Assembly (NCBI GenBank): GCA_902543185.1
Contig: CACBXB010000005.1
Location: 62,001 to 126,000 of the forward strand
Direction: 5' to 3'
DNA from: Paracoccaceae bacterium
Lineage (GTDB): Bacteria; Pseudomonadota; Alphaproteobacteria; Rhodobacterales; Rhodobacteraceae
Length of the DNA stretch: 64,000 nucleotides
Of the stretch, positions 8,903-16,495 are shown one piece after another. Within the stretch, counting starts at the first letter, position 1. Each line of letters starts with the position of its first letter. Made by a program: the position numbers and the translations under genes. The notes beneath the pieces are model-generated. The model worked only from the letters and a program-made list of their open reading frames with translations. It was not told the origin of the DNA and did not search any database.

Positions 8903-9931
8903 ATGCTTAAAAGCCGTATTTTTAAAAAGGGATCCTCTGGCGGTTTTTCTTTGACTGAAATTGGTTTCGGTACAGCTCCACTTGGCAACCTTTACAAACC
9001 GATTTCGGACAATGAGGCTAATTCGGCTCTTGAAGCGGCATGGAATTCTGGAGTGAGGTATTACGATACTGCGCCACTTTATGGGCTCGGTTTAAGCGAA
9101 ACCCGTCTAAATCGGTTTCTCAGGACTAAACCGAGAGACGAATATGTCCTCTCGACTAAAGTGGGCCGACTTATGAAACCATGTGGCGAAAGTGACCGTA
9201 CTGGGCACGGCAAGTGGTTTGAAGTGCCTTCAAGACAAGAAGTCTATGACTATAGTTACGATGGAGTTATGAGGTCAATAGAGTTTTCTTATGAGCGGCT
9301 TGGAATTAATAAAATAGATATCGCATATGTTCACGATTTATGCATTTTTACGCACGGCTCCAAGCAAGCTTCAGATGAAAGAATTCGGCAATTCTTTGAT
9401 GATGGCGGCTACAAAGCGATGATTAGTCTTCGAGATCAAGGTGTCGTAAAAGCGATTGGAGGTGGAATAAATGAGTGGGAGGTTTGCGAGAACCTTGCAC
9501 AAAAAGGAGATTTCGATATCTTCTTACTTGCTGGCCGCTATACTTTGCTTGAGCAAGATGCGTTAGATACCTTTCTACCCTTGTGCCAAAAGCGTGGAAT
9601 AAAAATAGTAACAGGTGGTCCTTACAATTCTGGAATACTAGCTACAGGTGCGATTGAGGGAGCATTTTACAACTATGACCCTGCACCAGAAAAGGTAATG
9701 GCTAAAGTAAAATCAATTGAAGCAGTTTGCGAGGCACATAATGTTTCGTTGAAAGCCGCCGCTTTACAATTTCCATTACTTCATCCAACGCATTTAAGTG
9801 TAATACCTGGGGCTCAGACGCAAAATGAGTTAAATGATAATATTAAAGTTTATTCTGAGACTATTCCGAGCTCGCTTTGGTCAGATTTAAAGTCAGAAAA
9901 CTTACTGAGATTTGATGCTCCTATTAATTAA
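8903..9931 (+). CDS. Aldo/keto reductase (L-fucose/D-threo-aldose dehydrogenase-like)
   Basis: A 342-residue NAD(P)-dependent aldo-keto reductase. ATG at 8903 is preferred over ATG 8900 because AAAGGA lies 6 nt upstream of it. The catalytic tetrad is visible: Asp and Tyr in YYDTAPLYGLGLSETRL (about residues 52-68), Lys in LSTKVGRL and His in AYVHDL. The insertion with RTGHGKWFEVPSRQE is typical of the D-threo-aldose 1-dehydrogenase/pyridoxal dehydrogenase branch. With the FucU-type mutarotase and the two lactonases in this locus, oxidation of a sugar to a lactone is a reasonable inference. Confidence 0.85.
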   Translation: MLKSRIFKKGSSGGFSLTEIGFGTAPLGNLYKPISDNEANSALEAAWNSGVRYYDTAPLYGLGLSETRLNRFLRTKPRDEYVLSTKVGRLMKPCGESDRTGHGKWFEVPSRQEVYDYSYDGVMRSIEFSYERLGINKIDIAYVHDLCIFTHGSKQASDERIRQFFDDGGYKAMISLRDQGVVKAIGGGINEWEVCENLAQKGDFDIFLLAGRYTLLEQDALDTFLPLCQKRGIKIVTGGPYNSGILATGAIEGAFYNYDPAPEKVMAKVKSIEAVCEAHNVSLKAAALQFPLLHPTHLSVIPGAQTQNELNDNIKVYSETIPSSLWSDLKSENLLRFDAPIN

Positions 9932-9949
9932 TTTGATAATAATTAAATT

Positions 9950-10822
9950 TTAAGGATCAGAGCTGATAAAATCCAATATATTTTTTGGTGTAATCTCTTT
10001 TCTTTCATTTTCTGGTCTCGATATATGCAGAGCCGCTGCGCCTTGAGCGTATTTAATCGCATTTTCAATCGGGTCACCCTTTAAATATCTTGCTGCTAAC
10101 GCGCCTGTAAACATATCGCCTGCACCGTGTGATGAAAATACATTAACGCTAAACGCTGGAATTTTTTTTACATTCCTACCAGGTTCAATTATCTCTAAAC
10201 CCTGCTGACCTAGAGTTTTAATTATTGTTAAATTATTTTTAATTTTTTCTTTATCGCTGAAATCATAAAACTCAGCCTCAATACGGTTCACAATACAAAG
10301 ATCTATTAATGAAAGGAGATTATTTTCAATTCGTTTAGCCGGTGCGGCATTCAACCAAATTTTAGCACCAACAGCTTTAGCTTGCTTTGCGATTTCTAAG
10401 TTCACTTTATCGTTAATTTCGTTTTGTAGTAATAAAATCCCAGTATTTTCTGGTATTTCAATTGATTTTTCATCAATATATAGATTTTCTCCTGATACGA
10501 CGGCTGCGCTATACTCGCCAGACTCTTCAACTATCGCTACACTCATTCCACTTGCGCCTTTTCCCACCTGTAAAGCACTAAAGTCTACAGAAGAGTTTTG
10601 TAAATGAGCAGTCAATAGTTCAGCAAAACTATCAGAACCCACACGTCCAGCAAAGAATGTAGATGCACCATTTTGGTCGGCGGCCAATGCTTGATTGCCA
10701 CCTTTGCCACCGAAAACATACTCTACTGACTTCCCAATAATTGTTTCGTCTTTTTGTGGGATCTTTGGGCTTTTTACAATGACGTCTAAGTGAAGAGATC
10801 CAACAACAAATAAATTTTTCAT
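9950..10822 (-). CDS. PfkB family carbohydrate kinase (ribokinase-like)
   Basis: The 290-residue protein carries the PfkB signatures: VFGGKGGNQALAADQNGAST near residues 36-55 and the anion hole plus catalytic base in FSSHGAGDMFTGALAARYL near 230-248. It opens LFVVGSLHLDVIVKSPKIP, as in ribokinases. It phosphorylates a sugar or nucleoside in the cytoplasm. Its start overlaps the stop of the TIM-barrel isomerase gene by 4 bp, so the two are co-translated, and the isomerase product may be its substrate. Exact sugar unknown. Confidence 0.9.
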   Translation of the reverse strand: MKNLFVVGSLHLDVIVKSPKIPQKDETIIGKSVEYVFGGKGGNQALAADQNGASTFFAGRVGSDSFAELLTAHLQNSSVDFSALQVGKGASGMSVAIVEESGEYSAAVVSGENLYIDEKSIEIPENTGILLLQNEINDKVNLEIAKQAKAVGAKIWLNAAPAKRIENNLLSLIDLCIVNRIEAEFYDFSDKEKIKNNLTIIKTLGQQGLEIIEPGRNVKKIPAFSVNVFSSHGAGDMFTGALAARYLKGDPIENAIKYAQGAAALHISRPENERKEITPKNILDFISSDP

Positions 10823-11796
10823 TTTATTAGGCTACTTCTAATTATTTGCTGGGCTAAAATGGGATTTTGCGTAGTTCGAGCCTCTTTAATTGCATCTGAT
10901 TTATGCAAATCTCTGGCAATTTTAATCAACTTTTTGGTAATTGCGATATTTTCTTTGCTTTCTTCAATGGGATCTAATCCAGAATGATCAGGAAAAGTAT
11001 CAAAGTAGATTGCTCCCTTGTAATTACAATCAAGGAGCTCAACTAGAAGTTCTAATGTCTGAATAGGGTGAACAGAGCCAACCATTAAACCATTATCCCA
11101 TTTTCCGTAACCATCATTTAGATGGACGCCTAAAAGCTTTGATTGCCTGTTTATAAGATTAGCAGCAAAAGCAGGCATTTCATCTGCGTACAATACGTGG
11201 GCAAAGTCTAAGGTTACGCCAGTATTAGCTCTATTTATTTCAGCAAGTGCTAATAAAGTTGTCGCCACATCAGGCATTAAAGAGAAGGCTCTGGGCTCAT
11301 TTGGTTTGTATTCAATTGAAATATTGATATTTTTGTTATGGTCAGCAAGCTCTTGCATCGCCGTAATTGTGTCATCCCACATTTTTGAAAAATCTGCTTG
11401 AAAGGAATAATCAAGACCATCTTGCCCCATCCAAAGGGTCATAGTTTCGCAGTTTAATGATGCGGCAAGATCAATTCCCTTTTTTGTCTCGTCTATTGCT
11501 AGTTGGCGAACTGCTTTCTCTGGGTTTGTAAAAGCTCCTAATTTAAATTTTGGCGATGTGTAATATCGCATAGCCAGACCGTTAATATCAATGTCGTTTT
11601 GACTTAAAAATTTTTTTAGTTTCTCAACTTCGAGATTAGAAAAGTGATCTGGAAAATTCAAATCTGCACAAGTCAGGCCTGCCTGTGAAGCACGCTTCAA
11701 AAGTGCCAAAGTCAAATTACCTGCTGCCTCAATTTCAGGTTGAGTCAGCCCTAATTTGAATGAATTTAGACGAGCTCCAAATTGAGTGTTTTCCAT
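10819..11796 (-). CDS. Sugar isomerase/epimerase, xylose isomerase-like TIM barrel
   Basis: The 325-residue protein resembles AP-endonuclease-2 type sugar isomerases. Likely metal ligands are Glu in ISIEYKPNEPR, Asp in VTLDFAHVLY, His and Asp in LGVHLNDGYGKWDNGLMVGS and a C-terminal Asp in AIYFDTFPD. The HLNDGYGKWDNGLMVGSVH run is shared with rhamnose isomerase-like members of the family. It is the promoter-proximal gene of an isomerase-PfkB kinase pair, with divergent lactonase genes on the other side of an AT-rich regulatory region. Substrate is not determined. Confidence 0.82.
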   Translation of the reverse strand: MENTQFGARLNSFKLGLTQPEIEAAGNLTLALLKRASQAGLTCADLNFPDHFSNLEVEKLKKFLSQNDIDINGLAMRYYTSPKFKLGAFTNPEKAVRQLAIDETKKGIDLAASLNCETMTLWMGQDGLDYSFQADFSKMWDDTITAMQELADHNKNINISIEYKPNEPRAFSLMPDVATTLLALAEINRANTGVTLDFAHVLYADEMPAFAANLINRQSKLLGVHLNDGYGKWDNGLMVGSVHPIQTLELLVELLDCNYKGAIYFDTFPDHSGLDPIEESKENIAITKKLIKIARDLHKSDAIKEARTTQNPILAQQIIRSSLIK

Positions 11797-11810
11797 CTAA
11801 TCAACCTTGA

Positions 11811-11888
11811 TGATATAATTTTTTTCTCTTTTAAAAAATTATATCAAAAATTATTCACTCAGTGTAAAATTAATTTAAATGAATAATT
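11811..11888. promoter_or_regulatory. Two successive inverted repeats between divergent sugar operons
   Basis: TGATATAATTTTTT (11811-11824) and AAAAAATTATATCA (11833-11846) form a perfect 14-bp inverted repeat with an 8-nt centre. Next to it AATTATTCA (11849-11857) and TGAATAATT (11880-11888) form a second, 9-bp pair. The block fills the 116-bp gap between divergent genes. The first is AT-only except one G/C pair, so chance is not excluded, but placement fits an operator. Confidence 0.4.
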
Positions 11889-11912
11889 GAAAAAAATTGA
11901 AGTTTTTGATTA

Positions 11913-12758
11913 ATGCTCTTTGACACACATCTTCATCTCATTTACCCAGATAAACTTGGTTACCCATGGCTGAGTGAGGTTCCTGCATTAAATAAACCTT
12001 ACCATTATGAAGAATATGAAATTACAGCCAACAGGTTGGGTATTGATGCATGTTTTCATATGGAAGTAGATGTCCAAGAAGAAGATATTAAAAATGAAAC
12101 TACCATGTTGGAGAGTTTAAGCAGCCAACCAGCCAGCAAGATAAAAGGAGTAATTTCAGCCTGCAGACCTGAGCAGCAAGGTTTCAATGATTTTTTAAAT
12201 TGGGCCGCCCAAAAAACACTAATTAAAGGGTTTAGGAGAGTTCTTCACGTTGTTTCAGATGATGTGAGTCAAAGTTCTTTATTTAGGGAAAATATCAAAC
12301 TTTTGAGCAATTATGGCTTTACATTTGACATATGTGCCCGAGCTGACCAGTTGTCTGTCGTCGAAGCGTTAATAGATGCTTGCCCAAATGTTAACTTTAT
12401 TTTGGATCATTGCGGTGTGCCCGATATAAAAAATAACATTTTTTCATCCTGGGCGGTGGCAATGAAAAATATTTCTGAGCGCCCGAACGTGACAGCTAAA
12501 ATTTCTGGCGTCATAGCTTATGGCGATGCTGAGAGTTGGAAACTCACGGATATAAAGCCCTATTTTGATCATACTGTTGATGTTTTTGGAATCGATAGAA
12601 TTATCTGGGGAAGTGATAGCCCAGTATGTCAGTTAGGTGGGGGCTTACCCACTTGGGTTGGATTGACGCATAACTTAACTTCTGGGTGGTCCAAATCTGA
12701 AAGAAAAAGTTTTTATAGAGAAAATGCTTATAAACTTTGGAATATGCAGGATAGGTAA
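11913..12758 (+). CDS. Amidohydrolase-2 family hydrolase (sugar lactonase-like)
   Basis: The 281-residue TIM-barrel hydrolase starts MLFDTHLHLIYPDKLGYPWL, giving the HxH metal motif at residues 6-8. It has LDHCGVPDI in the middle and IIWGSDSPVCQLGGG near the C-terminus, where the Asp is the catalytic base. This pattern is that of L-fucono-1,5-lactonase and 2-pyrone-4,6-dicarboxylate hydrolase relatives. It is followed after 5 bp by an SMP-30 lactonase gene, so two unrelated lactonases sit in one operon. Hydrolysis of an aldonolactone made by the aldo-keto reductase is inferred. Confidence 0.85.
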   Translation: MLFDTHLHLIYPDKLGYPWLSEVPALNKPYHYEEYEITANRLGIDACFHMEVDVQEEDIKNETTMLESLSSQPASKIKGVISACRPEQQGFNDFLNWAAQKTLIKGFRRVLHVVSDDVSQSSLFRENIKLLSNYGFTFDICARADQLSVVEALIDACPNVNFILDHCGVPDIKNNIFSSWAVAMKNISERPNVTAKISGVIAYGDAESWKLTDIKPYFDHTVDVFGIDRIIWGSDSPVCQLGGGLPTWVGLTHNLTSGWSKSERKSFYRENAYKLWNMQDR

Positions 12759-12763
12759 GTTTA

Positions 12764-13696
12764 ATGGAGAGTTTTTTTGGAGAGATAGAAGGCGCCAGCT
12801 TTGAAATATTAGAAGAAGAGTTTAACGGCTGTTTGACAGGACATGGCCGTGTAGAAAGACTTTGGACAGGTGCGCGTTGGGTAGAGGGCCCTGTTTGGTT
12901 TCCAGCTGGAAGATTTCTTTTATTTTCTGATATCCCAAATAACAGACTGCTTAGATGGGATGAAACAAATGGTACTGTATCAGAATTTCGAAAACCTTCC
13001 AATTTCTCAAACGGAAATACTAGAGACCTTCAGGGGCGTTTGATAACTTGCCAGCATTTATCAAGATCTGTAACGCAAACTGAGCATTCTGGCCAAGTTA
13101 CAACATTAGCAACCCACTTTGATGGTAAAAGATTGAATTCACCAAACGATGTTGTTGTAAAAAGTGATGGTTCCATTTGGTTTACAGATCCCGACTACGG
13201 CATAATGAGTGATTACGAGGGGAGTAAGTCGCCATCTGAGCAATCTTCCTGTAATGTATTTAGAATTGATCAGAAAACAGGAAATGTAGATTTAATTTCG
13301 GATCAATTGATTAAACCCAATGGCCTATGTTTTAATAAGAGTGAAAGCAAACTCTATGTTTCAGATACGGGAGGCTCTCACGTTCAAGGTGGCCCAAAGA
13401 ACATTTACAGTTTTGATCTTGAAGGAGAGAAAGTAGCTTCGAAAGATCCAAAATTGTTTGCCGAATGCTCAAATGGTTTATTCGATGGGTTCAGAATTGA
13501 TAGCGAAGATAGAATTTGGACTTCGGCTGCTGATGGTGTCCATTGTTATAATTCAGTTGGCGTTTTGATAGGCAAAATCAAAATTCCCGAAATTGTTTCA
13601 AATGTTTGTTTTGGTGGAGCGCGGTTAAATCGACTATTTATTACAGGAACTACATCTCTTTACTCAGCCTATCTGGCAGTAAATGGGATCCGTTAA
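12764..13696 (+). CDS. SMP-30/gluconolactonase family lactonase
   Basis: A 310-residue six-bladed beta-propeller lactonase. The metal residues are recognisable: Glu in WVEGPVWFPAGRFLLFSDIP (about residue 40), Asn in LNSPNDVVVKSDGSIWFTDP (about 130) and Asp in KLYVSDTGGSH (about 205). The family hydrolyses sugar lactones such as gluconolactone with a divalent metal ion. No signal peptide is seen, so it acts in the cytoplasm. It is the second gene of a two-gene operon with the amidohydrolase. Confidence 0.9.
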   Translation: MESFFGEIEGASFEILEEEFNGCLTGHGRVERLWTGARWVEGPVWFPAGRFLLFSDIPNNRLLRWDETNGTVSEFRKPSNFSNGNTRDLQGRLITCQHLSRSVTQTEHSGQVTTLATHFDGKRLNSPNDVVVKSDGSIWFTDPDYGIMSDYEGSKSPSEQSSCNVFRIDQKTGNVDLISDQLIKPNGLCFNKSESKLYVSDTGGSHVQGGPKNIYSFDLEGEKVASKDPKLFAECSNGLFDGFRIDSEDRIWTSAADGVHCYNSVGVLIGKIKIPEIVSNVCFGGARLNRLFITGTTSLYSAYLAVNGIR

Positions 13697-13748
13697 TAAA
13701 AGTCCTGTGAAAGATTTTGATTTCCTAAATGAGTATTCGAGCTCTTTT

Positions 13749-14195
13749 TTAGTGGCAAGATTTTCCCAGAGCTTTTAGTCGCCAATAATTATATGGAAGT
13801 GGGGTAATAAAACCCGCCAAGAGCATAAAAGGGAGGACCCATAATTTTATAACAGCTCCACCCGTTAACAGCACATCAGTTATGTTCATGGCCAATTCCA
13901 TTGAAACCATTGAAATTAACGACATACCGATCGCAGTTCTAAAAGCCTGCCGCAGCTCCATTTGCTTACTTAAAATGAAAGTTTCTAATATAATTGACGT
14001 TATAATGCCATTTATAATTGCCAGTGTCATGATAAGCCATACGGGCCAATCTATCCCCATTAACTGAAAGTATAGTATGGTTCCAATATCACCAATTGCG
14101 CACCCTAGCAGGCACCATCCAGTATTTTTGGATGAACGTATCCATGTGTGTTTGCAACGCCAATTAATATTTAATTCATTTACCAAATACGTCAT
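13749..14195 (-). CDS. DUF4396-like multi-pass membrane protein
   Basis: This 148-residue protein has four hydrophobic segments (about residues 28-48, 53-73, 85-110 and 115-138) and ends PLPYNYWRLKALGKSCH. The ending and layout match my recollection of DUF4396 proteins found beside copper regulators in Rhodobacteraceae; a profile search is needed to confirm. The ATG at 14193-14195 is 4 nt after TGAGG. It is divergent from a CueR-like gene, and a MerR-type promoter with 19-bp spacer points at it, so it is probably induced by Cu(I) or a similar metal. Biochemical role is unknown. Confidence 0.65.
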   Translation of the reverse strand: MTYLVNELNINWRCKHTWIRSSKNTGWCLLGCAIGDIGTILYFQLMGIDWPVWLIMTLAIINGIITSIILETFILSKQMELRQAFRTAIGMSLISMVSMELAMNITDVLLTGGAVIKLWVLPFMLLAGFITPLPYNYWRLKALGKSCH

Positions 14196-14214
14196 GTTGA
14201 CCTCATTTTATTAA

Positions 14215-14245
14215 CGTATAAACTCTCCAGTAAGTGGAGTGTAAA
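14215..14245 (-). promoter_or_regulatory. MerR/CueR-type promoter for the DUF4396-like gene
   Basis: On the minus strand TTTACA (-35, at 14240-14245) and TATACG (-10, at 14215-14220) are separated by 19 bp, the overlong spacer typical of MerR-family promoters. A 21-bp imperfect dyad ACTCTCC-N7-GGAGTGT (14222-14242) fills the spacer and resembles the CueR box CCTTCC-N7-GGAAGG in layout. The regulator gene adjoins it. Confidence 0.65.
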
Positions 14246-14254
14246 GGATATATT

Positions 14255-14644
14255 GTGAATATAGGTAAAGCGGCAAAACTATCAAATTTAACAGTAAAAA
14301 CTGTTCGATATTATGCCGATATTGGTCTCGTAAAGCCTTTAAAAAACTCTAGCTCTGGGTACAGAGATTTTTCTGAGGATGATTTGGCCCAACTACAATT
14401 CATTGCAAAGGCCCGGAAATTTAATTTCAGCATTCAAGAATGTGAAGAGCTTCTTTCTTTATACTCAGATAAAAATAGGTCCAGTAAGGAAGTCAAAGCT
14501 CTCACTTTAGAGAAAATTTCAGAAATAGATACTAAATTAATTGAGCTTAAAGACCTGCGGCATCAACTTAGCTTTCTGGCAAATAATTGTAAGGGAAATG
14601 ATCGGCCTGAATGCCCAATTTTGGATGCACTATCGGATGTTTAA
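14255..14644 (+). CDS. CueR-like MerR family transcriptional regulator
   Basis: From the GTG at 14255 (AAAGGA 6 nt upstream) the protein has 129 residues: an N-terminal winged helix IGKAAKLSNLTVKTVRYYAD, a coiled dimerisation helix, and a C-terminal loop NNCKGNDRPECPILDAL. Two cysteines with seven residues between, followed by PI(L/I)D, are the Cu(I)/Ag(I)-binding loop of CueR. An upstream GTG at 14234 is in frame but lies in the operator. It most likely activates the divergent membrane-protein gene by DNA distortion; autoregulation is also likely. Confidence 0.85.
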   Translation: MNIGKAAKLSNLTVKTVRYYADIGLVKPLKNSSSGYRDFSEDDLAQLQFIAKARKFNFSIQECEELLSLYSDKNRSSKEVKALTLEKISEIDTKLIELKDLRHQLSFLANNCKGNDRPECPILDALSDV

Positions 14645-14650
14645 GGGTAT

Positions 14651-15655
14651 TTAACAAGAAAATTGAACTTCTTGTGCGCTTAGAATTTCAGTAATTTGTT
14701 CCAGACTTAGAACGCAATTAGCAGCCCCTATGTCAACAGCGGCTTTGGGCATGCCGTAAACTTCTGAAGTTTCTTCATTCTGCGTTACTGTAAAAGCCCC
14801 AGAATTTTTTAATGAATTTAATCCTTCTGCTCCATCGGATCCCATACCAGTCAGTAAAATAGCTAAAAGATTTGAATTTTTGATTTTTGCTGCTGATTTA
14901 AAAAGAACATCCACACTTGGACAGTGGCCTTTTACTTTTTCGTCACTTCCCGTATTTAAAAAGTAATCCGATCCAGTTTTGCTTATTTCCATATGGTTTG
15001 ATCCATCTGCAATGTAAATCGAATTTGGAATAACCTTTTCATGATTAATAAATCTTTTTACTTTAAGTTTAGTTATTTTCGTTAATCGCTCACAGTACCT
15101 TTCCAGAAATTCAGTTTGCATATGCAAAACTAGCAATATGGGTGGCATATTGGGCTTTAGCCCGCCAATGATTTGCTTAAAGGCTTCAGGCCCACCAGTC
15201 GACGCTCCTAATAAAATTAAATCAAATGGCTTATAAGTTTCAATTCTTGCTAAATCGATAAAGCCTTCCAGATTATTAGAGTTGAAGACTTCAATAAGTT
15301 CTGAAAGCTGATTTTTAACAAATTCCTTTCTATTAATACTCTCTAGTTTCTTAAAAACTATACGATCTTTTTGTTTTTCTATAACTTTTTTAAGCGTGTC
15401 GAAATTTTTCCCAGAGTGGAAAATGATTATTTTTTTCCTCTCTTTATTTTTGCAGAAATCTGCAAGATCATTAAAACTCTCAAAGTTTTTTGAAGTATCT
15501 ATTAGGCACAAATCTATTTTAAAATTTTCAAGTTTTTTACTATTTATTGAAGATGCCACTTTAAAACTACCAAGCCATTTTTCAGTCAAAAATTCACTAG
15601 CGTAACTGCGTGTGACGGCTTCATTGGAAATAAATGCTACGGAATAATCTGACAT
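14651..15655 (-). CDS. cheB: CheB-type protein-glutamate methylesterase with degenerate receiver
   Basis: The 334-residue protein ends a seven-gene chemosensory operon. Residues 145-330 are a CheB esterase with the catalytic triad Ser152 (LLGASTGGPEAF), His178 (VLHMQTEF) and Asp274 (LLTGMGSDGAEG). The N-terminal 120 residues have receiver length but poor receiver sequence: no paired acidic residues near the start, and Asp53 in LCLIDTS is the only candidate phosphorylation site. It would demethylate the chemoreceptor at 21442-23325. Loss of a good receiver suggests weak or different control by CheA. Confidence 0.88.
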   Translation of the reverse strand: MSDYSVAFISNEAVTRSYASEFLTEKWLGSFKVASSINSKKLENFKIDLCLIDTSKNFESFNDLADFCKNKERKKIIIFHSGKNFDTLKKVIEKQKDRIVFKKLESINRKEFVKNQLSELIEVFNSNNLEGFIDLARIETYKPFDLILLGASTGGPEAFKQIIGGLKPNMPPILLVLHMQTEFLERYCERLTKITKLKVKRFINHEKVIPNSIYIADGSNHMEISKTGSDYFLNTGSDEKVKGHCPSVDVLFKSAAKIKNSNLLAILLTGMGSDGAEGLNSLKNSGAFTVTQNEETSEVYGMPKAAVDIGAANCVLSLEQITEILSAQEVQFSC

Positions 15656-15669
15656 GGCTCAATTATATT

Positions 15670-16491
15670 TTAAATTTCTTTTCTATAGATCCCATTACCT
15701 AATTGTTCGAACTTATGGTCTTTGGAGTTTAATACTTCTGCATCGCCCAAAAATATGAAACCACCTGCTTCAAGTGACTCAAAAATTTTATTTTCGGCGG
15801 CTAGTCTACTATCTTTATTTAAATAAATTAGGATGTTTCGGCAAAATATTATGTGAAATTTATTTTTAAACGGAAAAGTTTTTGAATTCAAATTGAGTTC
15901 TTTAAAATTGGCCTCTTTTCTTACTTTCTCTTTAAAACGCAGTTTTCCATCGTTTTCCTTTTCCGTGTATTTTGAAATTCTTTGGCGAATAATTTTATCC
16001 ATCTTTTTCGTTTCATAAATTCCTCTTGAGGCAATCTCCAGTGACTTTCTTGAAACATCAGTAGCCATAATACCACAAGTGATTTCCCAATACTCTTCAC
16101 CAAAGTATTCCATTAGAGAAACGAGGATTGAATAAGCTTCTTCGCCAGTAGAACATCCGGCACTCCAAATTCTCAAATCAATAGTATTTTTTTTGTCCAT
16201 ATTAGCCAGGCACTCAGGGATAACTTTGCATTTAAAGGCTTCAAATTGACGATTATTTCTAAAGAAATTTGTGTGAGGAATTAGAAAAATATCAAGTAAA
16301 TCAAATATTTTACTATCTTGAAAATCATATCTACGTTTGTTTAAGAAATCTTCTAAGTCCAAAATTTTATTTATTTTTTTGAATTTAGTTAACTCCGAAA
16401 GAGCAATTGGCTTTAGATTTTCTGAAAGATCAAGACCAAAGAATTTATTTGTGAATTCTATTACAGCTCGAGTTTCGTTTTCAGTTAGCAT
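15670..16491 (-). CDS. cheR: CheR-type chemoreceptor methyltransferase
   Basis: The 273-residue protein is a SAM-dependent glutamate methyltransferase. It has the CheR SAM-binding motif RIWSAGCSTGEEAYSI near residues 100-115, MATDVSRKSLEIASRGIYE, and FHIIFCRNILIYLNKDS near 212-228. An N-terminal helical domain of about 75 residues is present and there is no TPR tail. It lies between cheB and the receiver-cyclase gene with 4-14 bp gaps. The receptor in the operon lacks a C-terminal pentapeptide, so CheR must bind the signalling domain directly. Confidence 0.92.
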   Translation of the reverse strand: MLTENETRAVIEFTNKFFGLDLSENLKPIALSELTKFKKINKILDLEDFLNKRRYDFQDSKIFDLLDIFLIPHTNFFRNNRQFEAFKCKVIPECLANMDKKNTIDLRIWSAGCSTGEEAYSILVSLMEYFGEEYWEITCGIMATDVSRKSLEIASRGIYETKKMDKIIRQRISKYTEKENDGKLRFKEKVRKEANFKELNLNSKTFPFKNKFHIIFCRNILIYLNKDSRLAAENKIFESLEAGGFIFLGDAEVLNSKDHKFEQLGNGIYRKEI

Positions 16492-16495
16492 CGGC

